From Jejuia sp. UBA6058 (GTDB lineage: Bacteria; Bacteroidota; Bacteroidia; Flavobacteriales; Flavobacteriaceae): DNA of 64,000 nt. The notes beneath the pieces are model-generated. The model ran no database searches. It saw nothing but the letters and a program-made list of their open reading frames with translations, and had not been told where the DNA came from. Every line of letters starts with the position of its first letter. Position 1 is the first letter of the stretch. Positions 17,644-25,677 of the stretch are shown in pieces. Made by a program: the position numbers and the translations under genes. Location: the NCBI GenBank assembly GCA_002428965.1, contig DIYI01000016.1, positions 167,638 through 231,637 of the forward strand, in the 5' to 3' direction.

Positions 17644-18918
17644 TTAAAAAATATTGGATTCCATAGTTTGCTGGTTGATCGAATTCCTAAATACTTGTAA
17701 CATACGTTTTGCTATTCCTGTCCATCCAAAATTTCGTCGTGCAAAACGTGCCCCTTCTACAGAAAGTTCGTTTCTTAAAGTCGGATATAATAGAGGCATA
17801 GACATCATAGCTCCAAATTCTAAAGGGCGATGTGGATCAGCAAAAAGCGCTTGATTTCCAAAATCAATCAAATCATACAATCCGCCATGAACTGTTACTA
17901 CACTTGGTGTACCACAAGCCATAGCTTCAATCGCAACCATTCCAAACGGTTCATAACGTGAAGGCATTGCAAAAATATTGGCCGCACGATATACATTTGC
18001 CAAATCTTCATCTGCGATATAATTCTTCCATTTAATCTTATCGTTAACATCCAATTCAGTGGCGAGCTTCTTTAGTTTTTTAATACCTTCCTTATCCTGT
18101 TCAGAGTCGCCACCAACAGCGGCAACTAAACGCGCCTCTGGAACCAATTCAAATACAGTAGGCAACGCTTTTATCAATAGGTCATAACCTTTATTATGTG
18201 CCATTCTTCCCAGAGCCAAAATATCGGTAGGATGAATGTCATATTTTGCCCTTATTTTGTCATTTTCTTTAGAGGGTACTGGAAAAAATCTATTCTCATC
18301 AATTCCAGGAGGAATCATGGAACAATTTCTAGGCAAAACATCATATTGTTGTGTTAACAAATCCACTTGCGGCAATGTAGTAGCAATAATATGATTACAC
18401 ATTTGATAAACGAAATATTCCTTTCTAATACGCTCTTTAAAACGATAGGTTTTCTCCATTTCCTTTTCTTCCATATCGCTTCCCATAGTGTGCTGCTTCC
18501 ACCAGCCCAAAGAGTGAGGCGTATGCACATGAGAAATACCTAATTCCTCAGCAATTTTTTGACCTGCCCAACCTGCATCCCAATAATGAGAATAGACAAT
18601 ATCGTACTTCTTATTTTCTTTTTTAATGGCCGCTAAAGTATTGGTAACAAACTTTTTAAGATGATCGTGCATATCCTCTTTTCGAATGAATTCTTTTCCA
18701 CCAAAAGGAATCCGCCATACACTAAAATTATCATCAACAAAATCATATTCTGGTTGATCTTCGAACTGCCGCGTTACCAAATCTACATTACGTCCTAGTC
18801 TACTAAAACGATCTGCCAACTCCAAGACATAAACCACTTGCCCTCCTGTATCGGGTTTTCCAAGCTCTGGATTTGCAGCAACATATCCATGTAAAGAGAT
18901 CATTAAAATTGATTTCAT
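17644..18918 (-). CDS. GT4 glycosyltransferase, sucrose-phosphate synthase or mannosylfructose-phosphate synthase type
   Basis: The enzyme has 424 residues with two Rossmann domains. The N-terminus has ELGKPDTGGQVVYVLELA, the donor/acceptor loop shared by sucrose-phosphate and mannosylfructose-phosphate synthases. HTPHSLGWWKQHTMG and MIPPGIDENRFFP follow, and the C-terminal EX7E region is YEPFGMVAIEAMACGTPSV. It should transfer a hexose from a nucleotide sugar to fructose 6-phosphate. The phosphatase needed to finish the sugar is fused into the upstream gene. Sequence alone does not tell UDP-glucose from GDP-mannose as donor. The product may be a compatible solute or a carbon store. Confidence 0.8.
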   Translation of the reverse strand: MKSILMISLHGYVAANPELGKPDTGGQVVYVLELADRFSRLGRNVDLVTRQFEDQPEYDFVDDNFSVWRIPFGGKEFIRKEDMHDHLKKFVTNTLAAIKKENKKYDIVYSHYWDAGWAGQKIAEELGISHVHTPHSLGWWKQHTMGSDMEEKEMEKTYRFKERIRKEYFVYQMCNHIIATTLPQVDLLTQQYDVLPRNCSMIPPGIDENRFFPVPSKENDKIRAKYDIHPTDILALGRMAHNKGYDLLIKALPTVFELVPEARLVAAVGGDSEQDKEGIKKLKKLATELDVNDKIKWKNYIADEDLANVYRAANIFAMPSRYEPFGMVAIEAMACGTPSVVTVHGGLYDLIDFGNQALFADPHRPLEFGAMMSMPLLYPTLRNELSVEGARFARRNFGWTGIAKRMLQVFRNSINQQTMESNIF

Positions 18919-18939
18919 ATTAGTAAGATTTTAGTGTTT

Positions 18940-21021
18940 TTATTTAATAATTTTCAGGTCGTGGCAAGCCGAAATATATTGTGCTGCTGACCACGCTTGA
19001 TATGCTTTACCCATAGGTTTTCCTGTAGTACCATGTGCCCATTCGGTAAATTCCCACTCGTGGTTAATACCTTCTTTGTTAATTAGAGCGAGCTTATACA
19101 ATTCTGAAATTGCTACATCCTTCAATCCTAACTTATTGACAAATTTCACCCAAAAACCGCCAACAAATGGCCATATACCACCATTATGGTAATGATTAGG
19201 TAAATTCAATAGATTCACAGTGTAATAAGGTCTCCAATCGGGATCTCCAGGGCTTACCACAGGATATACGTTGGCTACAGGATAAGGATCGTTAACCCCA
19301 ACTCCTAACATAAACTTGAATGTTTGATGTGCTTTTTCAGAATCAATAGTACCATGTAAAAAGGCTAAAATATTCCCAAGAGTATCACATCTCCAACTAA
19401 AGTCAAATGGTGTAGTTTGTGCAATTAAATATGATGTATCCCCAAGCGTAAATTGCTTTTCCGCAAAAGACACAGATTGAAATAATTGTTGTTGCGTGGA
19501 AGGCCAAAAATTTTGAACAATTTCCTTTTTAATCACTTGAGACCAACGTATGTATTCTCCAGCCTGCTCATGATCGCCTAGCATCTCCAAAAGTCTTCCA
19601 TAGCATACGTTCGAGCGATACCATAAAATTTCATCGTATAGTATGTTGTAACTTCTTCCGAATAAATCTGTCCAATCTCCTGCTTCTGGTATTTCTAAAA
19701 GTGCATCATTGTTACTATCATGAGCCCCCAACCAACGCATAGTCTCCTTAATATCTGAAATATATTTTCTCAGAAAATCAATATCCTTTGTTACATTAAC
19801 ATATTCATAAAAGGCAATAACCACCCAAATACCACTATCGATTGAACAAATACCACCAACACCAGAATAATCAGGAACATTATCTTTTATTCTCACATTT
19901 GATGGAATTTGTCCGTTCCTCGATATATGCTCCAACAAGGTTTCTAATGTTTGACGTTGACATTTGTGAATCTCTTCATCATGAATTAATGATAACGACC
20001 CAATTACTGTTATGGCGCCATCTCTAGCCCATACGCTATAGTAATTTTCATCAGTACCATGAGCTACGTTGTCATCAATAGAGCAAGCCGAAAAACCTAA
20101 TGGTGTAATATTCTTTTTAAGGGCTTCTACCGCCTTAACATAGCCTTCTTTTATAAGGGCCAATTTTTCATCTTCATCTTCAAGGGCAATTACCTCTAAT
20201 TCTTTTTTAATAAAAAAATCATCACTATGGTCTACAGTACTTTTTACTTTTGCTTCTTCAGGTATAACACCGAAGTAAATTAACCCTTCTATAACGCCAT
20301 CTCCCCGTTCTTGCTCTGAATGGTATACTTTTCGATGTTTAGTATATTGATACAATTCTTCATGCGCATTTGAAACTACGATGCCATGAACATCCTTTAA
20401 ATCGAACATAGCGGAATCATTGCCACTATCTCCAGCAACAAGTACTTCACTTGATTTCAAGTCTAATTTTTTGAGTAACCATTGGAGTGCATTGGCTTTG
20501 TTTGCAAATTTTGGCAATACATCTAGATACTTATCTTGCGAGTACACCACATTTACATCCATATTGGCATTGGCAAAATCCTCTTCTATATCATCTATAA
20601 GGCTGGAGCTTGCATTATGAAAAAAATAACTTCTTTTATATGCATGTTGAAATCTAGAAGGTTGTTCACTTACAGGATGCTTTATTTTAGTAACAATGTC
20701 CTCCACTTTTTTTAAGTCCCATCCGTCATCCAAAACATCATTAAATTCTTTAACTACATGTTTTTCTGCAAAATTGTAAATATGCGTACCTACCCCGGAG
20801 ATTATATAATTTGGCTCAGGAAGAATACCTCGTTCAATTAAATCTAAAACATCATCAATTAAACGTCCTGTATTATATGCTAGTAAAACACCCTTAGGTT
20901 TAAAATTTTCCCATACATTCTTGAAGTTACTTTTGAAGGTGTGAAAATCAATTAATGTGTTATCTATATCGAATGACAATAATTGAATATTTTCTGAAGT
21001 TTCGGTATAGGTTTTACTCAT
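18940..21021 (-). CDS. Fusion of SPP-like HAD phosphatase and GH100 invertase-like glycosidase
   Basis: This 693-residue two-domain protein is cytoplasmic (no signal peptide). Residues 1 to about 250 are a HAD-IIB phosphatase of the sucrose-phosphatase type: nucleophile motif LSFDIDNTLIDF with D18 and D20, and motif IV GDSGNDSAMFDL. Residues about 290-690 form an (alpha/alpha)6-type glycosidase resembling alkaline/neutral invertases: CSIDSGIWVVIAFYEY with the likely catalytic Asp near 394, NHYHNGGIWPFVGG near 610, and a final EWAHGTTGKPMGKAYQAWS. The first domain would dephosphorylate the product of the downstream glycosyltransferase. The second would hydrolyse sucrose or a similar disaccharide. 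Joining opposing activities in one chain is unusual. Confidence 0.75.
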   Translation of the reverse strand: MSKTYTETSENIQLLSFDIDNTLIDFHTFKSNFKNVWENFKPKGVLLAYNTGRLIDDVLDLIERGILPEPNYIISGVGTHIYNFAEKHVVKEFNDVLDDGWDLKKVEDIVTKIKHPVSEQPSRFQHAYKRSYFFHNASSSLIDDIEEDFANANMDVNVVYSQDKYLDVLPKFANKANALQWLLKKLDLKSSEVLVAGDSGNDSAMFDLKDVHGIVVSNAHEELYQYTKHRKVYHSEQERGDGVIEGLIYFGVIPEEAKVKSTVDHSDDFFIKKELEVIALEDEDEKLALIKEGYVKAVEALKKNITPLGFSACSIDDNVAHGTDENYYSVWARDGAITVIGSLSLIHDEEIHKCQRQTLETLLEHISRNGQIPSNVRIKDNVPDYSGVGGICSIDSGIWVVIAFYEYVNVTKDIDFLRKYISDIKETMRWLGAHDSNNDALLEIPEAGDWTDLFGRSYNILYDEILWYRSNVCYGRLLEMLGDHEQAGEYIRWSQVIKKEIVQNFWPSTQQQLFQSVSFAEKQFTLGDTSYLIAQTTPFDFSWRCDTLGNILAFLHGTIDSEKAHQTFKFMLGVGVNDPYPVANVYPVVSPGDPDWRPYYTVNLLNLPNHYHNGGIWPFVGGFWVKFVNKLGLKDVAISELYKLALINKEGINHEWEFTEWAHGTTGKPMGKAYQAWSAAQYISACHDLKIIK

Positions 21022-21096
21022 GTAAAGTTTTTAAGATTTGTCAATTTTTGATCATTTTTCGATAAAATAAGGCTTTAATGCGTGAAAAACAAGACA

Positions 21097-21123
21097 AAAT
21101 AGCCGAAATCGGCTTGTTTTTAG
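21097..21123. other. Short hairpin upstream of the sugar operon
   Basis: AGCCGA and TCGGCT (perfect complement, 2-nt gap) sit inside ACAAG/CTTGT, with T-rich sequence on the right side. It lies in the leader region of the leftward operon starting at 21021. It could be an attenuator or a chance hairpin. I see no riboswitch-like conserved core around it. Confidence 0.25.
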
Positions 21124-21216
21124 AAACTCATAAATTAAGAATAAACCAATACGAATTCGTAAACTATCAGATTACAATTTTACAGATTACATAATTTGAA
21201 AATTGAATAAAGGGAT

Positions 21217-21257
21217 AAAAAAAGAGCCAATTCAATAATTGAATTGGCTCTTTTTTT
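21217..21257. terminator. Bidirectional terminator between the MoxR-like gene and the sugar operon
   Basis: A perfect 19-bp stem (GAGCCAATTCAA/TTGAATTGGCTC extended by seven A-T pairs) has a 3-nt loop and a T-run on both strands. It ends the leftward MoxR/VWA unit, whose last stop is at 21272, and insulates the sugar operon. Confidence 0.92.
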
Positions 21258-21271
21258 ATCGTGTTCTTTTT

Positions 21272-22789
21272 TTAAATACCACTTATAAAACTACCATAAG
21301 GATCTTTAAACTGCATACCTTCAGAAAAACGATGTTTGCTTAATTGCTTGTACTCCGCCAATGCCCAAAGGACAAATTCTTTTACAAAATAGGAGTCCTC
21401 CTTCTTCAAATTTGGTTGATATTTCCCCAATAAATCATCTAAAGGTGAAATTGCATCGAGCATGTTTCTATATTCCTTGTCTCTTAAATCGTCTAACAAT
21501 TCAAAACCTTCTTTCTGGTGAAAAAACCAAGAGACAATATCATCATAAGGCGTTTCTTCGTCCTGCTTTTTTAATTTTTCTATTTTAGGAAAGAATTCAA
21601 CAAACAGATTCTTAACCGCTTCTCCTATTAGATTAAAAGCTACAACGGCAGCCCCTTCTTGCTCTCCTTCATAAACCAACTCTACTTTACCTGTAATGGA
21701 AGGAATCATTCCAATAAAATCACTTAAACGCAATATAGTATGTTGATCTCCTGAAATCAATGCACGTCGCTCTGCTGTACTCAATAAATTTTCAAAAGCA
21801 GTAATGCTTAACCTAGCACTTACTCCTGATTTGGCATCAATATATTCACTATCGCGCGCCTCAAAAACAATTTGCTCTAAAAGGTCTTTTGCCAAATCGG
21901 GAACTAGTATATTCTCTTTTTGACCTTGAACTAAATTAGCTTCTTGTTCTGTTATGAGTCTCGCGGTCTCAATATCCTCTGGATAATGTGTTAAAATTTG
22001 CGAACCAATTCTATCCTTTAATGGCGTCACAATACTTCCTCTGTTTGTATAATCTTCTGGATTTGCAGTAAATAAAAATTGAATATCTAAAGGTAATCGT
22101 ACTTTAAACCCTCTAATTTGAATATCGCCCTCTTGAAGAATATTAAACAAAGCCACTTGAATCCTAGCTTGTAAATCTGGCAACTCATTAATCACAAAAA
22201 TGCAACGATTAGCCCTAGGAATCATACCATAGTGAATCACGCGGTCGTCTGCATAACTTAACTTTAAATTAGCTGCTTTTATAGGATCCACATCGCCAAT
22301 AATATCTGCCACAGTAACATCTGGAGTTGCTAACTTTTCAGCAAAACGTTCACTTCTATGCAACCAAGCTATTGGCGTATCATCACCTTTTTCTTTGATG
22401 ATTTCAATCGAGTATCTAGAAATTGGATTGAATGGATCATCGTTTACTTCCGAACCTTCAACAATTGGAATATATTCATCTAACAGATTGAGCATTAATC
22501 GCGCTAATCTTGTTTTTGCCTGCCCACGTAACCCTAACAAATTGATGTTATGACGCGATAAAATAGCGCGTTCCAATTCAGGTATCACTGTATTCTCATA
22601 ACCATGAACACCTTCAAAAGTGGTCTCTTTATTTTTTATTTTTTTAATCAGATTATCACGTAATTCGTCCTTAATAGATTTTGATACGTAACCTGTTTGT
22701 TTTAATTCTCCTAATGTTATAGGCCTCTCCCTAACCCTCTCCAGAGGAGAGGGAACTGTTATATTATTACTCTTTTCCTTATTGCTCAT
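21272..22789 (-). CDS. MoxR/magnesium-chelatase-I-like AAA+ ATPase
   Basis: The ATPase has 505 residues. The P-loop is GLRGQAKTRLARL (residues 86-98), then FVINELPDLQARIQVALFNILQEGDI with the Walker B element, and a sensor region FLFTANPEDYTNRGSIVTPLKDRI. This resembles ChlI/BchI-type and MoxR ATPases, which work with VWA proteins to remodel client complexes or insert metals. The VWA partner is encoded 57 bp upstream. Residues 13-24 (PSPLERVRERPI) are encoded by a palindromic repeat element inserted in frame near the start, an odd and probably dispensable extension. The client is unknown. A terminator follows at 21217-21257. Confidence 0.85.
   Translation of the reverse strand: MSNKEKSNNITVPSPLERVRERPITLGELKQTGYVSKSIKDELRDNLIKKIKNKETTFEGVHGYENTVIPELERAILSRHNINLLGLRGQAKTRLARLMLNLLDEYIPIVEGSEVNDDPFNPISRYSIEIIKEKGDDTPIAWLHRSERFAEKLATPDVTVADIIGDVDPIKAANLKLSYADDRVIHYGMIPRANRCIFVINELPDLQARIQVALFNILQEGDIQIRGFKVRLPLDIQFLFTANPEDYTNRGSIVTPLKDRIGSQILTHYPEDIETARLITEQEANLVQGQKENILVPDLAKDLLEQIVFEARDSEYIDAKSGVSARLSITAFENLLSTAERRALISGDQHTILRLSDFIGMIPSITGKVELVYEGEQEGAAVVAFNLIGEAVKNLFVEFFPKIEKLKKQDEETPYDDIVSWFFHQKEGFELLDDLRDKEYRNMLDAISPLDDLLGKYQPNLKKEDSYFVKEFVLWALAEYKQLSKHRFSEGMQFKDPYGSFISGI
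22721..22754. repeat. Palindromic repeat element inside the ATPase coding sequence
   Basis: CCCTCTCC (22735-22742), AGA, GGAGAGGG (22746-22753) form a perfect 8-bp stem with a 3-nt loop, preceded by a second CCTCTCCCTAA unit. It is G+C-rich against an A+T-rich background. A related hairpin lies in the adjacent intergenic region. Reading through it adds about 12 residues near the N-terminus of the ATPase without breaking the frame. Confidence 0.7.
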
Positions 22790-22816
22790 ATTTTTTATTT
22801 TGTTATTTCGAGTGTT

Positions 22817-22860
22817 TCTCCCCTTTGGGGAGATAAAGAGGGGCCTCTACCCCCTTATCC
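22817..22860. repeat. Second palindromic repeat, overlapping the VWA stop codon
   Basis: TCTCCCC-TTT-GGGGAGA (22817-22833) is a perfect 7-bp hairpin, followed by AGAGGGGCCTCTACCCCC, which contains the VWA stop codon at 22847-22849. It belongs to the same G+C-rich hairpin class as the element at 22721-22754 and fills most of the gap between the two genes. In the leftward transcript it would form a hairpin between VWA and ATPase, possibly setting their ratio. Confidence 0.6.
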
Positions 22861-23980
22861 TCTTTTTTCTATTTGTTTCATAATCCTCAAAAATCATTTC
22901 GCCCAAACCTTTTAATCCTGTATAAAAGGCTTTTCCTTGATTTGCATAAGTAAACTCCCGCACAAATTGCATCAAGTAACTATCTTTTGCAATCATAAAC
23001 GTGGTAATGGGGATATGTAGACGTCTTGCCTGTTGTGCCATCATATAACATTTATTGATGATGTTTGTGTCCAACCCCATACTATTTTTATAATACTGAC
23101 CATCAGGTAAACGCAAACAACTTGGTTTCCCGTCGGTAATCATAAATATTTGTTTATTTGTATTACGCTTTCGTCTTAATAAGTCCATTGCTAATTCTAA
23201 TCCCGCAACTGTATTTGTATGATAAGGTCCAACTTTTAAATAGGGTAAATCCTTAATCTCTATACGCCATGCATCATTACCAAATACTATAATATCCAAT
23301 GTGTCTTTAGGATAACGTGTGGTAATTAATTCCGCCAAAGCCATCGCTACTTTTTTAGCAGGAGTGATACGATCTTCTCCATAGAGAATCATACTATGGC
23401 TAATATCAATCATCAACACTGTACTCATTTGTGATTTATGAAGCGTTTCTTCAACCACCAAATCATCTTCTGATAATGTAAAATCAGAAATTCCATGATT
23501 GATTTGTGCGTTACGAAGACTTTCAGTCATTGACACTCTATCTAAAGCATCTCCAAACTGATAACTTCGAAAATCTCCAGTATGCTCATCACCAATTCCC
23601 GGACTTTTGCTTTTGTGATTACCTTGTCCGCTTCGTTTTATCTTTCCAAAAATTTGATCTAAAGCTTGTTGACGAATAGCGCGTTCTGTTTTGGCTGTAA
23701 TAGTTAAGGAAGATCCATTACCGTCAGGATCAATTTCCTCACGTAAATACCCTTTCTTTTTAAGGTCTTCGATAAAATCTTCAATGGTATACTTTGGCGT
23801 AGTGAGTTTATATTCTTTATCCAACTCACGAAGCCAACTAATGGCTTCATCAAAATCTCCCGAAGTATGTGTAATGAGCTCTTTAAATATCTCAAAAAGC
23901 GTATCGAAAGGAGATTTATAAGGCGCCTCGTAGGTTTTAAATACGAAACCCTTTCTAAAAACTTTGTTGTCCTTCATCAT
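22847..23980 (-). CDS. VWA-domain protein, partner of the MoxR-like ATPase
   Basis: The protein has about 377 residues if started at MMKDNKVFRKGF (23980). The ORF extends upstream to 24025, but that extension does not look conserved. The C-terminal half is a von Willebrand A domain with the MIDAS motif MIDISHSM (DxSxS) and the later MITDGKPSCLR (TDG). The N-terminal part is helical and charged. Pairing with an AAA+ ATPase is the standard MoxR-VWA arrangement. There is no signal peptide or membrane segment, so it acts in the cytoplasm, possibly on a metal-containing or respiratory complex. That role is inference from the adjacent low-oxygen genes. Confidence 0.82.
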   Translation of the reverse strand: MMKDNKVFRKGFVFKTYEAPYKSPFDTLFEIFKELITHTSGDFDEAISWLRELDKEYKLTTPKYTIEDFIEDLKKKGYLREEIDPDGNGSSLTITAKTERAIRQQALDQIFGKIKRSGQGNHKSKSPGIGDEHTGDFRSYQFGDALDRVSMTESLRNAQINHGISDFTLSEDDLVVEETLHKSQMSTVLMIDISHSMILYGEDRITPAKKVAMALAELITTRYPKDTLDIIVFGNDAWRIEIKDLPYLKVGPYHTNTVAGLELAMDLLRRKRNTNKQIFMITDGKPSCLRLPDGQYYKNSMGLDTNIINKCYMMAQQARRLHIPITTFMIAKDSYLMQFVREFTYANQGKAFYTGLKGLGEMIFEDYETNRKKRIRG

Positions 23981-24068
23981 AGCAGTATAAAAATACCACA
24001 TTTTGATAAAACACAGCAACGGCAATTATTAGATTTATCTATTATTTAACAGGAAATAAAAATGGAGC

Positions 24069-24746
24069 TTATTCCACGCGACGCAGGCCTGTATGGTCTT
24101 CAATTTTTATGTATTTGCCAAGGGTAGAAATTAAATCTTGTTTTTTGAATTGAGATAGCACTCTGATAGCTGATTCCGTTGCTGTTCCCACAATATTTGC
24201 ATAATCCTCTCTCGATAGCATCAAGCTAATTGTACCGTCAGGATTAGTTCCAAAATTCTTTTCCACATAAAGAAGTGTTTCGGCTAAACGCTGTTTTACA
24301 GATTTTTGAGCCATATCTACTATTACATCATCTGCTTCTCGAAGATCGCGCGCCATATCCTTCAACATATCAAAGGTGAATTTAGGATTACGCTCCAAAT
24401 CTGAAATAATTTCGCTTTTGGGAATGAAGCAAACTTCCATATCATTCAACGCAGTTGCCTGCAAATTTGAACTTTCATTTGACACAAGAGAACGTTGACC
24501 AATAAGCTCACCCTTTACAACCATCTTTACAATTTGGTCTTTGCCATTTTCACTTAGTTTAGTGAGTTTACAAATACCATTTCTAACGCAATACACACCA
24601 TTAATTACATCACCCTCGTCAAAAATTACGTCTCCTTTTTTGATTGTTCTTGAAGTTTTGCAACCTGAGATTCTTATTAGCTCCTCACGATTTAAAGACT
24701 TTAACGCGTTAAATTGTTTGATAATACATTGCTCACACTTTCCCAT
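24069..24746 (-). CDS. Crp/Fnr-family transcriptional regulator with N-terminal CxxC
   Basis: The regulator has 225 residues. An N-terminal CEQC (C4, C7) and C29 precede a cyclic-nucleotide-binding-like beta-roll (residues about 30-130), a dimer helix, and a C-terminal HTH (SREDYANIVGTATESAIRVLSQF). The recognition helix keeps Glu and Arg (ATESAIR) at the positions that contact TGA half-sites in Fnr and Crp. The cysteines recall the [4Fe-4S] ligands of Fnr, but the spacing differs and cluster binding is unproven. It is a prime candidate for the TGAC-N4-GTCA sites found here. It lies 33 bp after the universal stress protein gene in a leftward unit. Confidence 0.88.
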   Translation of the reverse strand: MGKCEQCIIKQFNALKSLNREELIRISGCKTSRTIKKGDVIFDEGDVINGVYCVRNGICKLTKLSENGKDQIVKMVVKGELIGQRSLVSNESSNLQATALNDMEVCFIPKSEIISDLERNPKFTFDMLKDMARDLREADDVIVDMAQKSVKQRLAETLLYVEKNFGTNPDGTISLMLSREDYANIVGTATESAIRVLSQFKKQDLISTLGKYIKIEDHTGLRRVE

Positions 24747-24779
24747 AATTATTGAATTAGGATGTTTTTAAATGCTCCC

Positions 24780-25589
24780 TTAGTGCAATACTAAAAAAGG
24801 AATATCTGTATAGTATTTGGTATCTGGATTTTTGGGATGAAATAATATTTTCTCAAAGTAGCTTAAGTTCTTAGCCAACATGGTAATTAAATTTATCTTT
24901 CTATGCTCTACAAACTCTTGCACTTGTGTCTCTATTTGATTGTTGCTTAAAAAGTGAAAACTGTGTTTGTTTTGCCCTAAATAGTCATCCAAAATTTCCT
25001 TGTTCTTTTCCTGATCTTCGTTTAATAAAGTTTCATCATTTTTAATATGAATAACACGAGCTGAAGCTTCGTGCGTTTCTACAATATTTGTTATAGATTG
25101 AAGCGTTTCCGTTGAATACATAGAAAGAAAATCCGTAGGAAATGCTATTTCTTTAAGATCTGAATATTTGGCGTTTTCAGGTACTACAACTGTGGCACAT
25201 TTTACTTTAGTAATAACGTTTGAAGCATTTGTACCAAGGGGTAATTTTGAAATGCCCGAAGCACCTTTGGTACCCATTACAATAAAATCTATATGATTCT
25301 TCTCAACTTGCTGTCTTACCGAACCAACTACATAACCCGTATCAATAATCTTGAAGAACTTGTGTTTTTCGTTTTTAGGCAGATCGTTTTCTATCTTATG
25401 GAAAATATCATGCATTTGATTCTGGCAGGATACATGAACTTCATCAAGGTTCCGATTTTTTTTCTTGGAATCAGTACATACATGCAAAATGTAAAAACTA
25501 CACGGAGAATTTTCAAAGAAATTCACCGCGTACTCCACAGCATTCCAAGCATTTTCGGAGAAATCTGTTGGTATTAAAACGTTTTCCAT
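24780..25589 (-). CDS. Universal stress protein, two tandem-domain type
   Basis: The protein has about 269 residues. The start MENVLIPTDFSENAWNAVEYA at 25589 is chosen because upstream in-frame sequence to 25667 lacks family similarity and contains the promoter. The first UspA domain ends with the ATP-binding pattern VMGTKGASGISKLPLGTNASNVI. The second domain (residues about 148-269) is degenerate and lacks a clear G-2x-G-9x-G motif. An Fnr-type site lies 52 bp upstream with a perfectly placed -7 box, so it is probably induced when oxygen falls, as known for several Usp genes. The next gene is the Crp/Fnr regulator. Confidence 0.85.
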   Translation of the reverse strand: MENVLIPTDFSENAWNAVEYAVNFFENSPCSFYILHVCTDSKKKNRNLDEVHVSCQNQMHDIFHKIENDLPKNEKHKFFKIIDTGYVVGSVRQQVEKNHIDFIVMGTKGASGISKLPLGTNASNVITKVKCATVVVPENAKYSDLKEIAFPTDFLSMYSTETLQSITNIVETHEASARVIHIKNDETLLNEDQEKNKEILDDYLGQNKHSFHFLSNNQIETQVQEFVEHRKINLITMLAKNLSYFEKILFHPKNPDTKYYTDIPFLVLH

Positions 25590-25610
25590 CTCACATAAGT
25601 TGCAATGCAA

Positions 25611-25654
25611 CAAATCTATAGGGAAGAAAGAAGTTGAAACATGACCAAAATCAT
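25611..25654 (-). promoter_or_regulatory. Fnr-type site and -7 box for the universal stress protein gene
   Basis: ATGACCAAAATCAT at 25641-25654 matches ATGAC-N4-GTCAT with one half-site change. On the minus strand TAGATTTG (TAnnTTTG) is at 25611-25618. The centre spacing is 33 bp, identical to the other Fnr-type promoters here. It lies in the 88-bp gap after the receiver-Crp gene, so the Usp-Crp genes may have their own transcript. Confidence 0.65.
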
Positions 25655-25677
25655 ATTTTGGGCACATTTAGAATAGG

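Noticed and set aside
25590..25667. N-terminal extension of the universal stress protein to 25667
   Set aside because: The extension is not Usp-like, and it contains the Fnr-type site and -7 box that drive the gene.
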